This document shows positions 23,639 through 31,659 of a stretch of DNA of 46,945 bases, one piece after another (within the stretch, counting starts at the first letter, position 1; every line of letters begins with the position of its first letter). The stretch is from Bryobacterales bacterium (GTDB lineage Bacteria > Acidobacteriota > Terriglobia > Bryobacterales > Bryobacteraceae). The stretch spans positions 1-46,945 of the forward strand of contig PNAJ01000038.1 of NCBI GenBank assembly GCA_003170295.1. Reading direction: 5' to 3'. The translations under genes and the position numbers were made by a program. The notes under the pieces were generated by a model that was not told the DNA's origin, did not search any database, and saw only the letters and a list, made by a program, of their open reading frames with translations.

Positions 23639-25164
23639 GAGGAAGCTTTTTTGATTCGCTTGCGCGATTTCGGTGAGACCACCGCGGTCTTTCCGCTCCA
23701 CCGCCCCAGCCGGAATTCGCGGCCGTAGTGCGACGTGAGATTACGAATCGAGACCGTCACGACTCCCGCGGCATCGCAAGAATAATGCTCCTCGATTTCC
23801 TGGTGCGACGCGGGCCAGGAATGTTCCACGCGCACCGTATCGAAGGATCGCGCATCGGCGAGCGCGGGATCGAAAGGAAACAGAATCTCATCCCACACTG
23901 TGATGTCGCCCGATGGTTGCGCATCGGCCGCAACGTGGCTCGCTTCCAGGTATCGAAAATCGCCCACATTGTGCACCGGCTGATAGCGGCGGCGCACTGT
24001 CAGCGGAGGCTCGGACGCGCCTGGTAAACGCGTCCCGCGCGGGAAAATCGGATCGAAGATCATGCGCCGCCCGGCATCGCCTTCGCGCCACACGCCGAAA
24101 TTACGCGTAAACATTTCGCGCAGAGTGTAGCCGGATGCGGCGTCAGCCTGAATCGCGAGGCCGATCGCCGTTGCGGACCGCGTGTATTCGCTGCGCTTCA
24201 CCTTGCGCCCGAACTCCTCGCGAAGCACGCGCGATACCAGAGGCAGTTCGCTGCCGCCGCCCGTCACATACAGCGCTTCGACGTCGTTATTTTCCGCAAG
24301 CAGCGCCGTGGCTTCGATCGATTCGTCCAGCAGTGGACGGCATCGCTCGTAGAAATCCGCGACCGCGACGGTTGCCTGCCCCATTCCCTCCCGCACTACG
24401 TCGAGATCGACGACGATCTTGCGCGAGTTCGGATGCAGCGCCTCTTTTTGGCGGCGGCATTCTTCGTCGAGTCGAAAAACTTCCGCCAGATCGAGCTTCG
24501 AAAGCGCTTCTTCCCCGATCGCCAGTTCAGCCAGTACAAGATCGAAATCGTCGCCGCCCAGGTGCGGCATTCCCTCGGATGCCAGCACGGTATGCGTGCC
24601 CGCCGAGATCTCGACGAGAGAAACATCGCACGTGCCTCCGCCCAAATCGTAAACCAGAATGCGGCCCGCGGTCTTCTGACGATGGCCGAATTCAATCGAT
24701 GCGGCCGAAGGCTCATTCAATAGACCGAGCACCGAAAATCCAGCGCGGCGAAACGCGTCGACGGTGAGAAACCGCTGATTGCTGTTCGCATTCGCCGGCA
24801 CGCCCAACACCACTTCAAGAACCTCGGATTCGCCGAATCGCCCTAGCAGCGCCTCGCGCAACGCTCCGATCAGTCCCGACATCAGATCGGCGAGAGGAAC
24901 CAGCGCGCCGCCCAAATCGAGCTGCGTCTGCGGACCCGCGTCTTCCAGATAGCGCTTCAGAGAGCGGACCATCGTCCAGCCGGGCTCGCCTTGCATCGCG
25001 TACGCATCCCAGCCGAAGCGGCGCTGATCGTCATGGATCGCGATCACCGGCGGAAACCAGTCAAATACGCCGTCGGCGGTCTCGAAAGGAACCAGCGGAT
25101 AGTTGCCGCGGTCCACGGCCGCGACAACGATGCGAGTGGTCCCGAAGTCGATGCCGAGCTTCAT
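23635..25164 (-). CDS. Hsp70-family protein without the C-terminal lid
   Basis: A 509-residue DnaK-related ATPase. The nucleotide-binding domain is complete: phosphate-1 loop GIDFGTT (4-10), EPSAASIEFG (151-160), phosphate-2 VYDLGGGTCDVSLVE (171-185) and adenosine motif VTGGGSELPLV (300-310). Residues 350-480 look like a substrate-binding beta domain (VRRRYQPVHNV, VVTVSIRNLTSHYG). The helical lid of standard DnaK (about 640 residues) is missing, and there is no EEVD-like tail. This resembles bacterial HscC/YegD-like and other specialised Hsp70s. It overlaps the downstream cyclase gene by ATGA, so both come from one transcript. Confidence 0.9.
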   Translation of the reverse strand: MKLGIDFGTTRIVVAAVDRGNYPLVPFETADGVFDWFPPVIAIHDDQRRFGWDAYAMQGEPGWTMVRSLKRYLEDAGPQTQLDLGGALVPLADLMSGLIGALREALLGRFGESEVLEVVLGVPANANSNQRFLTVDAFRRAGFSVLGLLNEPSAASIEFGHRQKTAGRILVYDLGGGTCDVSLVEISAGTHTVLASEGMPHLGGDDFDLVLAELAIGEEALSKLDLAEVFRLDEECRRQKEALHPNSRKIVVDLDVVREGMGQATVAVADFYERCRPLLDESIEATALLAENNDVEALYVTGGGSELPLVSRVLREEFGRKVKRSEYTRSATAIGLAIQADAASGYTLREMFTRNFGVWREGDAGRRMIFDPIFPRGTRLPGASEPPLTVRRRYQPVHNVGDFRYLEASHVAADAQPSGDITVWDEILFPFDPALADARSFDTVRVEHSWPASHQEIEEHYSCDAAGVVTVSIRNLTSHYGREFRLGRWSGKTAVVSPKSRKRIKKASS

Positions 25165-25231
25165 CTTTTATGGTTAACACAAACGCCGTGAGGTGCGGAC
25201 CTTGTTTCAACCAGACAGAGCCAATCCTAAC

Positions 25232-25276
25232 CTTGTGGGGCCGCCAATTTTGGCGGCAGCCGCCCTTTTAGGCGGC
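25232..25276. repeat. 45-bp double-hairpin repeat, copy 1
   Basis: After the leader GTGGGGC come two hairpins: CCGCCAA-TT-TTGGCGG (25241-25256) and GCCGCC-CTTTTA-GGCGGC (25259-25276). An almost identical copy lies at 32256-32300 (42 of 45 bases). It sits in the 137-base divergent gap between the Hsp70-like gene and the PD40 gene. Confidence 0.85.
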
Positions 25277-25301
25277 CGTTCAGGCTTACAATGGTCCTTC
25301 T

Positions 25302-26294
25302 ATGAAGCTCTTGTTTCTGCTGCCCGTCATCTGCGCCGCGCAGCACATTGCGAACCTCAACCAACTGACCCACGGAGGTCAGAATGCCGAGGCATACTGG
25401 TCTCCCGACGGGAAGCGCCTCATTTTTCAGTCGACTCGCGAGGGGCAGGAGTGCGATCAGATCTACATAATGAATGCGGCCGACGGTTCCGATGTGAAAA
25501 TGGTTTCGACCGGCAAGGGCGTAACCACGTGCGGATATTTTCTCGGCGACAATAAAACGATTGTCTATGCATCCACCCATGAAGGGGGCGACGCCTGTCC
25601 GGCTCGTCCAGATCGCAGCAAAGGTTATGTGTGGGCGGTGTATCCAACCTTCGATATTTTCCTCGCCACGGATGCGGGAAAGATCTTGAAAAAGCTGACC
25701 ACCGCGCCCGGCTACGACGCCGAAGCCACCGTCAATTGGAAAACGAAGAAGATCATTTATACGTCCCTCGCCTCGGGTGATCTGGATTTGTGGACCATGC
25801 ACGAGGACGGGTCCCATAAAACGCGCATCACGACCTCGGAAGGCTACGATGGCGGCGCGGTGTTTTCCCGCGACGGAAAAAAGATCGTCTGGCGTGCGCA
25901 TCATCCCGATACGCCGGAGAAAGCTGCAAAATCCAAGGAGCTGCTGAAAGAAAATCTCACCGCGCCGATGAAAATGGAGCTGTTTGTCGGGAACGCCGAC
26001 GGATCGGACGCGAAACAGATCACAAATTTCGGCTGCGCGAGCTTCGCTCCGACGTTCTCGCCCGATGGCAAGAAAATCCTGTTCAGCTCCAACAAGCACA
26101 AGTGCGATTCGAGCGATTTTGAGTTGTACCTTATTAACGTGGATGGAACGGGACTGGAGCAAGTGACCGATTATGCCGTCTTCACGTCGTTCCCGGAGTT
26201 TTCACCCGATGGCGCGAAAATCGTCTTCGCGTCAAGCTACAAATCGACCAGCAAGTACGAGTTCAATATTTTCACCGCAGATTGGAAACCATGA
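25302..26294 (+). CDS. Exported PD40/TolB-like beta-propeller protein
   Basis: A 330-residue protein with a short signal peptide (MKLLFLLPVICAAQ). It contains repeating PD40/WD40-like TolB motifs: EAYWSPDGKRLIFQSTREG, AVFSRDGKKIVWRA, APTFSPDGKKILFSSNK and FPEFSPDGAKIVFASS, spaced about 40-60 residues, giving a six- to seven-blade propeller. Its stop overlaps the ThuA gene's ATG by four bases, so it is the first member of a coupled trio. Such propellers bind peptides or sugars or act as scaffolds; no catalytic residues are obvious. Confidence 0.87.
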   Translation: MKLLFLLPVICAAQHIANLNQLTHGGQNAEAYWSPDGKRLIFQSTREGQECDQIYIMNAADGSDVKMVSTGKGVTTCGYFLGDNKTIVYASTHEGGDACPARPDRSKGYVWAVYPTFDIFLATDAGKILKKLTTAPGYDAEATVNWKTKKIIYTSLASGDLDLWTMHEDGSHKTRITTSEGYDGGAVFSRDGKKIVWRAHHPDTPEKAAKSKELLKENLTAPMKMELFVGNADGSDAKQITNFGCASFAPTFSPDGKKILFSSNKHKCDSSDFELYLINVDGTGLEQVTDYAVFTSFPEFSPDGAKIVFASSYKSTSKYEFNIFTADWKP

Positions 26295-27094
26295 AGACAT
26301 TTCTAGCGCTTCTCGCATGTAGTGCATTGACCTTCGCGCAGGCTCCTCCTCCGAAAAAGAAAAAGCTGCTCGCCATCGGCGCCGTCTCGGGCTTTCAGCA
26401 CGATTCGGTGTCGAACGGCCTTGCCACCATGTGGAAGATCGGCCACGATACCGGCCTGTGGGATACCTACATCCGCACCGATACGCAGCTCATCACGAAG
26501 AAGAAGATCCCCGCTGGAAACGCGAAAAATCTCGACTACTTCGACGCGATTTATTTGTACACCACCGGCGAGCTGCCTCTCGACGATGAGCAGAAGGCCT
26601 CTCTGCTATCTTTCGTCCACGACGACGGAAAGGGCATCATCGGCGGCCACTCCGCCATCGATACGCTCTATAAATGGCCCGAATACGGTGAAATGATGGG
26701 CGCCTGGTTCGACCAGCATCCCTGGGGCCAGTTCCTCGCGCCCGTCATTATCGAAGATCCGAATTTCCCCGCGATGAAGGATTTTCCGAAAACGTTTTCA
26801 ATGATGGACGAGATCTATCAGCCGAGCAAGGAATTCTCCCGCGAGAAGGTTCGTGTACTGGCGCGTCTCGACGAAAACAAGATCGATCTTACGAATAAAA
26901 ACGTGCACCGCACCGACAAGGACTTCGCCGTGGCGTGGGTCAAGACTTACGGCAATGGCCGCGTCTTCTACTCAACGTTCGGGCATCGCGAAGAAGTCTA
27001 CGACCGCCCCGACATTCAGACCATGTATCGCGAGGCCACGAAGTGGGTCATGAAGCTTACCGACGCCGACGCAACGCCTCGGCCGCGCCCATGA
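26291..27094 (+). CDS. Exported ThuA-domain protein
   Basis: A 267-residue protein. ATG 26291 overlaps the upstream stop (ATGA) and begins the signal peptide MKTFLALLACSALTFAQ. The class I glutamine-amidotransferase-like ThuA fold is indicated by LLAIGAVSGFQHDSV, DYFDAIYLYTTGELPL, FVHDDGKGIIGGHSAIDTLY and the end GNGRVFYSTFGHREEVY. ThuA-like domains occur in trehalose or other sugar utilisation and in exported sugar hydrolases of acidobacteria and planctomycetes; the activity is not well defined. Its stop overlaps the next gene by ATGA. Confidence 0.88.
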   Translation: MKTFLALLACSALTFAQAPPPKKKKLLAIGAVSGFQHDSVSNGLATMWKIGHDTGLWDTYIRTDTQLITKKKIPAGNAKNLDYFDAIYLYTTGELPLDDEQKASLLSFVHDDGKGIIGGHSAIDTLYKWPEYGEMMGAWFDQHPWGQFLAPVIIEDPNFPAMKDFPKTFSMMDEIYQPSKEFSREKVRVLARLDENKIDLTNKNVHRTDKDFAVAWVKTYGNGRVFYSTFGHREEVYDRPDIQTMYREATKWVMKLTDADATPRPRP

Positions 27095-27624
27095 GACTCG
27101 CCGCAACGATTCTGGCAGCTCTCTCTTTCGGAGCAGCGCACGCCGAGATTATCGATTCGGCCGCCAGCGGCTTCACCGTGAAAACCACCCTCACGATCAA
27201 GGCGTCTCCTGACGACGTGTACCGCCGCCTGGTTCACAACGTCGGCGATTGGTGGAATCCCATGCACACCTTTTCGGGCGACTCCCACAACCTGAGAATG
27301 GAAGAGAAAGCCGCCGGCTGTTTCTGCGAGAGGCTCCCGAACTCGGGTGTCGTCCGGCACATGGAGCTGGTCTACATCGCGCCGGGCAAGGGCCTCGTCC
27401 TCCGCGGTGCGCTAGGCCCTTTGCAAACCGTGGCCGCCACTGGCAGCATGCAAATCCAACTCACCGCCGCCGACCAAAGCACTAAACTGGACGTCACCTA
27501 CGCCGTCGCCGGATATCAGCCGAAAGGCATGAACACCTGGGCCGCGCCCCTCGACATGGTGCTGGCGGAACAATTCACGCGCCTCAAAACTTACATCGAA
27601 ACCGGGAATGCAGTGCCAAAGTAG
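27091..27624 (+). CDS. Exported SRPBCC-fold protein
   Basis: A 177-residue protein starting at ATG 27091, inside the last codons of the ThuA gene. The signal peptide is MRLAATILAALSFGAAHA. The mature part begins with VKTTLTIKASPDDVYRRLV and follows with WWNPMHTFSGD, the usual start of START/SRPBCC (polyketide-cyclase-like) hydrophobic ligand-binding domains. It ends with a long helix (PLDMVLAEQFTRLKTYIE) that would close the cavity. The ligand is unknown. Tight overlap with ThuA and PD40 genes suggests a joint periplasmic task. It is convergent with rlmN, four bases apart. Confidence 0.8.
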   Translation: MRLAATILAALSFGAAHAEIIDSAASGFTVKTTLTIKASPDDVYRRLVHNVGDWWNPMHTFSGDSHNLRMEEKAAGCFCERLPNSGVVRHMELVYIAPGKGLVLRGALGPLQTVAATGSMQIQLTAADQSTKLDVTYAVAGYQPKGMNTWAAPLDMVLAEQFTRLKTYIETGNAVPK

Positions 27625-27628
27625 ACCG

Positions 27629-28666
27629 CTACCCCACCTGCACCAGCCCCGTCTCCATCCTCTTCAATTGCCCGCACGCCGCGTAGACATCCAGTCCCCT
27701 CGGCCTCCGTATGAAACAAGGCACCGCCCGCCGCACGATCCCTTGAAACGACTCGACGCGCTCCGGTAGCGGCGTCGAAAACGGAATCCCCGGCCCTGGA
27801 TTCAGCGCAATCAGGTTGACCTTCGCATTCAGATTCGCCAGCAGCTTCACGACGCGTCGCGCGTCCCCGTCCGTATCGTTCACATCCTTCAGCAGCACGT
27901 ACTCGAACGTCAACTTTTCCCAAGGCCGCAGCGGATACCGCCGGCAAGCCTCCATCAATTCGGCCAAGTGATACTTGCGAGTAATCGGCATCAGCTCCCG
28001 ACGCTGCTCCTCATTCGACGCATTCAGCGAAATCGCGAGCTTCGGCCGCACCGCCTCGCGCGCCAGTTCATCGATTTTCGGAATAATTCCCGACGTCGAC
28101 AGCGTAATCCGCCGGGGCGAAATCGCCATGCCCTCCGGATCCGTCAAGAGCCGCGTCGCCTTGATCACATTCGCGAGATTTAACAGCGGCTCGCCCTGCC
28201 CCATCATCACGATGTTCACGCGCTCCGTCAGCGAATTATCCGCCGCGACCCGCAATACTTGCCCCGCGATTTCCCCCGCTGTCAAATGTCTTTCCAAACC
28301 CATCAGCGCCGTCAGACAAAATTTGCAATCGACCGGACACCCCACCTGGCTCGATATACATATGGTGGATCGCTCGCCTTCCGGCATCCAAACCGTCTCC
28401 ACCGTCTTGCCGTCACCAAGGCGCAGCAGATACCGCCGGGTCCCGTCCGTCGAATCGTAGCGACGCTCAATTTCCGGCAAACCCAATGGCAGATCGGACC
28501 GCAGCCGATCCCGTAAACCCTTCGGAAGATTGGAGATCGCCCCTACATCCGCAACCCGCTTCCGGTACACCGCTTCATAAATCTGACGCGCTCGAAACCC
28601 CGGCTCCGTGGAACCCAAAGCTTGCTGGATGTCGGTAAGTTCCATCCCTACAATACTTTGCAGCAT
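27629..28666 (-). CDS. rlmN: 23S rRNA (adenine2503-C2)-methyltransferase RlmN
   Basis: A 345-residue radical-SAM enzyme that methylates A2503 of 23S rRNA (and, in many bacteria, A37 of some tRNAs). The 4Fe-4S cluster cysteines are Cys110, Cys114 and Cys117 in [17 protein letters not shown] (157-164) binds SAM, and Cys331 in YAACGQL is the methyl-carrying catalytic residue. The length is typical. An alternative start at ATG 28645 (MELTDIQQ) resembles other family members; the ATG at 28666 has GGAGG only one base upstream, which is too close for a good Shine-Dalgarno, so the start is uncertain. RlmN rather than Cfr is favoured by the housekeeping context. Confidence 0.95.
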   Translation of the reverse strand: MLQSIVGMELTDIQQALGSTEPGFRARQIYEAVYRKRVADVGAISNLPKGLRDRLRSDLPLGLPEIERRYDSTDGTRRYLLRLGDGKTVETVWMPEGERSTICISSQVGCPVDCKFCLTALMGLERHLTAGEIAGQVLRVAADNSLTERVNIVMMGQGEPLLNLANVIKATRLLTDPEGMAISPRRITLSTSGIIPKIDELAREAVRPKLAISLNASNEEQRRELMPITRKYHLAELMEACRRYPLRPWEKLTFEYVLLKDVNDTDGDARRVVKLLANLNAKVNLIALNPGPGIPFSTPLPERVESFQGIVRRAVPCFIRRPRGLDVYAACGQLKRMETGLVQVG

Positions 28667-28670
28667 ACCT

Positions 28671-28695
28671 CCATGTTAACATGGTAAACTATGAT
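28671..28695. promoter_or_regulatory. 14-bp palindrome and -10 box between rlmN and the M16 gene
   Basis: CCATGTTAACATGG (28671-28684) is a perfect palindrome in the 33-base divergent gap. The plus-strand hexamer TATGAT (28690-28695) lies four bases before the M16 start codon and would give a leaderless transcript. No good -35 is seen. A TGTTAACA core also occurs upstream of uppS (41320-41327). Confidence 0.4.
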
Positions 28696-28699
28696 TTAA

Positions 28700-29986
28700 A
28701 TGACCACGCACAAAAATAGAGACATCGAGCGCGCCGTGTTGCCCAACGGCGTCCGCGTGGTGACCGAACAAATGGCGCACGTTCGCAGCGTCACTGTCGG
28801 CATCTGGATCGGCACCGGTTCCCGCGAAGAGTCGCCGGAGCAGAGCGGCCTTTCCCACTTCATCGAGCACATGGTTTTTAAGGGCACTAAGAATCGCTCG
28901 GCCGAGCAGATTGCCCGCTCCGTCGATTCCATCGGCGGCGGCCTCGACGCGTTCACCTCCAAGGAGCTCGTCAGCTACAACGTGAAAGTTCTCGACGAGC
29001 ATCTTCCCGAAGCCTTCGACGTAGTCTCCGACCTGGTCCGCAACCCGCTCTTCGCAGTCGAGGACATCGAGAAGGAAAAGGGCGTCATCCTCGAAGAGTT
29101 GAAGATGGAGGTCGATAACCCCGAGTACCTGATCCACGAGATCTTCTCCAGTAGTTTCTGGAAAGGCCATGCGCTGGGGCGCCCGATTTTAGGCACGAAG
29201 CGGACCATTCGCGCCTTCGATCGGGACAAAGTCGAAAAATACTACAAACAGTTTTACGTGCCGTCCAACATCCTCATCACGGCTGCCGGCAATTTGAGCC
29301 ACCGCAGACTGGTGAAGTTGGCCGAAGAAAAGTTCGCCGATTTGAAGCCGCGCAAAACCCGGTCTCTGGAAGCGATCCCGCAGCCGCACGCGCCCCTGGT
29401 GTTCCGCAACAAGAATTCCCTCGAGCAGGTGCACCTGTACCTCGGCGTGCCATCGATTTCCATGCCTCATGAAAAGCGCTTCGCCTGCTATATTCTCAAT
29501 GCAATTCTGGGCGGCGGCATGAGTTCGCGGCTGTTCCAGAATATTCGTGAGAAGCAGGGCCTCGCCTATACCGTCTATTCCGAACTGACCATGTATCGCG
29601 ACGCCGGCTGCATGTTGGTCTACGCCGGCACGTCCCAGAAAACCGCCGGCAAGGTAATCGAATCGGTGGTGCATGAATTGGGCGAGATCTCCTCGCACAA
29701 GGTCACCACCGAGGAACTGCGCCGCGCCAAGGATCATCTCAAGGGCTCCTACGTGCTCGGCCTTGAATCCACCTCCAGCCGCATGGGCAATCTTGCGCGC
29801 CAGGAATTGTACTTCAAGCGTTTCTTCTCGCTCGGCGAAATGCTGGACTTAATTGAAAAAGTAACCGCCGATGAAGTACTGGCGCTCGCGCAGCAATTCT
29901 TCGATCCCAAACACATGGCAGTGGCGATGTTAGGACGTCTCGAAGGTTTCAAAGTCCGCCGCCAGGATCTCATGCGATCCTTATGA
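28700..29986 (+). CDS. M16 family zinc protease (pitrilysin/processing-peptidase type)
   Basis: A 428-residue single-half M16 protease. The inverted zinc motif HxxEH is at His53-Phe-Ile-Glu56-His57, and the third ligand is Glu132 or Glu133 in VILEELKMEVD. GGGLDAFTSKELVSY (79-93) is a conserved family segment, and ILGGGMSSRLFQNIREKQGLAY marks the second domain. It has no signal peptide, so it is likely cytoplasmic. The family includes YmxG/PqqL-like peptidases that degrade small peptides. There is no Shine-Dalgarno sequence, which fits a leaderless message. Its stop overlaps the next gene by ATGA. Confidence 0.93.
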   Translation: MTTHKNRDIERAVLPNGVRVVTEQMAHVRSVTVGIWIGTGSREESPEQSGLSHFIEHMVFKGTKNRSAEQIARSVDSIGGGLDAFTSKELVSYNVKVLDEHLPEAFDVVSDLVRNPLFAVEDIEKEKGVILEELKMEVDNPEYLIHEIFSSSFWKGHALGRPILGTKRTIRAFDRDKVEKYYKQFYVPSNILITAAGNLSHRRLVKLAEEKFADLKPRKTRSLEAIPQPHAPLVFRNKNSLEQVHLYLGVPSISMPHEKRFACYILNAILGGGMSSRLFQNIREKQGLAYTVYSELTMYRDAGCMLVYAGTSQKTAGKVIESVVHELGEISSHKVTTEELRRAKDHLKGSYVLGLESTSSRMGNLARQELYFKRFFSLGEMLDLIEKVTADEVLALAQQFFDPKHMAVAMLGRLEGFKVRRQDLMRSL

Positions 29987-30879
29987 TTCGGTCAGCCCGT
30001 GCCTTTGTGCCGCGCCGAGTGGGGCAGGTTGGCAACCTGCGGACCGATTGGCAATCGGTCCATCCGGGCGCAGCCCGGACGCGTTGCGCTGTTTCGACGT
30101 TGTCGACGCCTCTCCTCGCCCTCCTCCTTTCCACCTCCGCCTTCGCCCTCGATATCACCAAGCTGAAACCAACCGGCTATGTCAACGATTTCGCCCATGC
30201 CATCGACGCCGCCAGCGCGCAGCGCTTGGAAGCCTACTGCGGAATTCTGGAGCGCTCCACCGGCGCGCAGTTGGCCATCGTCACCGTCGATTCGCTCGAT
30301 GGCGATGACATCGCGGACGTCGCGAGCAAGCTCTATCACCAGTGGGGCATCGGCAAAAAGCCCAAGGACGAGGGCGTCCTGCTCCTCTTCTCGATTAAGG
30401 ATAAAAAAGACCGCGCCGAAATCGGCTATGGCCTGGAACCCGTCATCACCGATGCGGACTCCGGCTCGATCCTGCGCGGCATTCGTCCCATTTTGCGCCA
30501 GGGAACCTACGGACCGGCGGCTCTCGCAGCAGCCCAGCAATTGGGAGCAAAAATCGCCGATTCCAAAGGCGTCTCTCTTCCGATCGATCAACGCGTGCGC
30601 ACCAGAACGCGAGTCAGCCGCGGTCCGTCGATTCCATGGCCTCTCATCATAATCGGGATTTTCGCCGTGCTCGCCCTCCTCGGCCGTATGGGCGGCGGTG
30701 GCGGCGGAGGCTTCACCGGTTTCCTTACCGGTATGTTCCTCGGTAACATGATGGGACGCGGCGGCGGTTGGGGCGGGGGCGGATTCGGCGGCTCCAGCGG
30801 CGGTGGATCGTCCGGTGGCGGATTCGGAGGCTTCGGTGGCGGAGACTCCGGTGGCGGTGGTGCTTCTAGCGATTGGTAG
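29983..30879 (+). CDS. TPM-domain (YgcG-family) membrane protein
   Basis: A 298-residue protein. The ATG at 29983 overlaps the M16 stop by four bases. The first 40 residues are unusual: residues 13-32 are encoded by a triple hairpin repeat (30019-30079). The signal peptide only comes after that (STLSTPLLALLLSTSAFA, about 39-56), so the start may in truth be downstream. The TPM domain spans about 63-190 (PTGYVNDFAHAID, LAIVTVDSLDGDDIADVAS, KKDRAEIGYGLEPVITDA). A transmembrane helix lies at about 210-228, followed by a long Gly/Ser-rich tail ending GGGGASSDW. TPM proteins often occur with LemA, as here, and are linked to membrane quality control or stress. Confidence 0.85.
   Translation: MIRSARAFVPRRVGQVGNLRTDWQSVHPGAARTRCAVSTLSTPLLALLLSTSAFALDITKLKPTGYVNDFAHAIDAASAQRLEAYCGILERSTGAQLAIVTVDSLDGDDIADVASKLYHQWGIGKKPKDEGVLLLFSIKDKKDRAEIGYGLEPVITDADSGSILRGIRPILRQGTYGPAALAAAQQLGAKIADSKGVSLPIDQRVRTRTRVSRGPSIPWPLIIIGIFAVLALLGRMGGGGGGGFTGFLTGMFLGNMMGRGGGWGGGGFGGSSGGGSSGGGFGGFGGGDSGGGGASSDW
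30019..30079. repeat. GTGGGGC leader plus three triloop hairpins inside a reading frame
   Basis: The leader GTGGGGC (30019-30025) runs into three adjacent perfect stems with three-base loops: GCAGGTT-GGC-AACCTGC (30024-30040), GGACCGATT-GGC-AATCGGTCC (30041-30061) and TCCGGGC-GCA-GCCCGGA (30063-30079). It lies between the start codon and signal peptide of the TPM gene. Its in-frame translation includes VGNLRTDWQSV, which I recall as a phrase generated by dispersed repeats in planctomycetes and acidobacteria rather than by conserved protein. Confidence 0.9.
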
Positions 30880-30885
30880 GTGATT

Positions 30886-31611
30886 ATGGATGAACTTAAG
30901 GAACTAGTCACAAAACTCGAGCGCGCCTATCAGGACCGGCTCCTGTCGGTCATCCTCTATGGTTCCGGCGCGTCTTCTGATCACCATTCGAAGTTTTCCG
31001 ATCTCAACGTCCTCTGCGTCCTCAAGCAGATCACGCCCCGCGAGCTCGGCGAAAGCGAGCCTATTTTCCGCTGGTGGAGCGAGCACAAGCATCCATCGCC
31101 CTTGCTGATGAGCGAAGAGGAAGTCCACAATGCAGCCGATTGTTTCCCCATCGAATATCACGATATGAAGGACCGCCGTAAGATGCTGTACGGTCCCGAT
31201 GTCATCGCCGACGTCCATATCGATTCGAAATATTATCGCGCGCAGGTGGAGCATGAACTTCGGTCCAAGTTATTTCGTCTAAGACAGCAGGCGGCCAGAG
31301 TTTTGTCGGATCCGGAAAAGCTGTTCGCGTTGTGCGTGGACTCGGTTTCGACCTTCTGCATGCTGGCCCGTCACGCTTTGATTGTGGCGGGGCATCCGAA
31401 AGCGGATCGTCGCGCGGTCGTAAAGCAACTGGGCGCCACGCTCCAGATGGACGTGACTCCGTTCGACATTTTGCTGGACATCCGGGAAGATAAATCGGGA
31501 GTCGACCCGGGCGATCCAGGAGAGCTTTTTGCTCAGTATCTGGATTGCATCCGCAGGCTGGTTGAATTTGTCGACACGCTGGAAACGCCCTCCGCGGCAG
31601 GACAGCACTGA
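30886..31611 (+). CDS. Nucleotidyltransferase-like protein with altered metal site
   Basis: A 241-residue protein. ATG 30886 is chosen; GTG 30880 is also possible. Residues 24-46, LYGSGASSDHHSKFSDLN, match the minimal nucleotidyltransferase pattern GSxARG...SDxD, but the second metal-binding Asp is Asn (SDLN), and the usual Arg after the GS is missing. This suggests a weak or inactive enzyme, or a binding role. The rest is a helical segment (about 115-215, RSKLFRLRQQAARVLSDPEKLFALCVDS) resembling a HEPN-like or substrate-binding domain. It sits between the TPM and LemA genes, seven bases after the former, so it belongs to that operon. Confidence 0.72.
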   Translation: MDELKELVTKLERAYQDRLLSVILYGSGASSDHHSKFSDLNVLCVLKQITPRELGESEPIFRWWSEHKHPSPLLMSEEEVHNAADCFPIEYHDMKDRRKMLYGPDVIADVHIDSKYYRAQVEHELRSKLFRLRQQAARVLSDPEKLFALCVDSVSTFCMLARHALIVAGHPKADRRAVVKQLGATLQMDVTPFDILLDIREDKSGVDPGDPGELFAQYLDCIRRLVEFVDTLETPSAAGQH

Positions 31612-31613
31612 TG

Positions 31614-31637
31614 GTGGGGCAGGCGGTTTCGCCTGCC
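31614..31637. repeat. GTGGGGC leader with 8-bp hairpin
   Basis: GTGGGGC (31614-31620) leads into GGCAGGCG-GTTT-CGCCTGCC (31618-31637), a perfect 8-bp stem with a four-base loop, between the nucleotidyltransferase-like gene and lemA. It is 22 bases before the lemA start. The leader matches that of the repeats at 25235, 30019 and 32259. Confidence 0.75.
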
Positions 31638-31659
31638 AAAGTGAGATAACAGGAGATTT

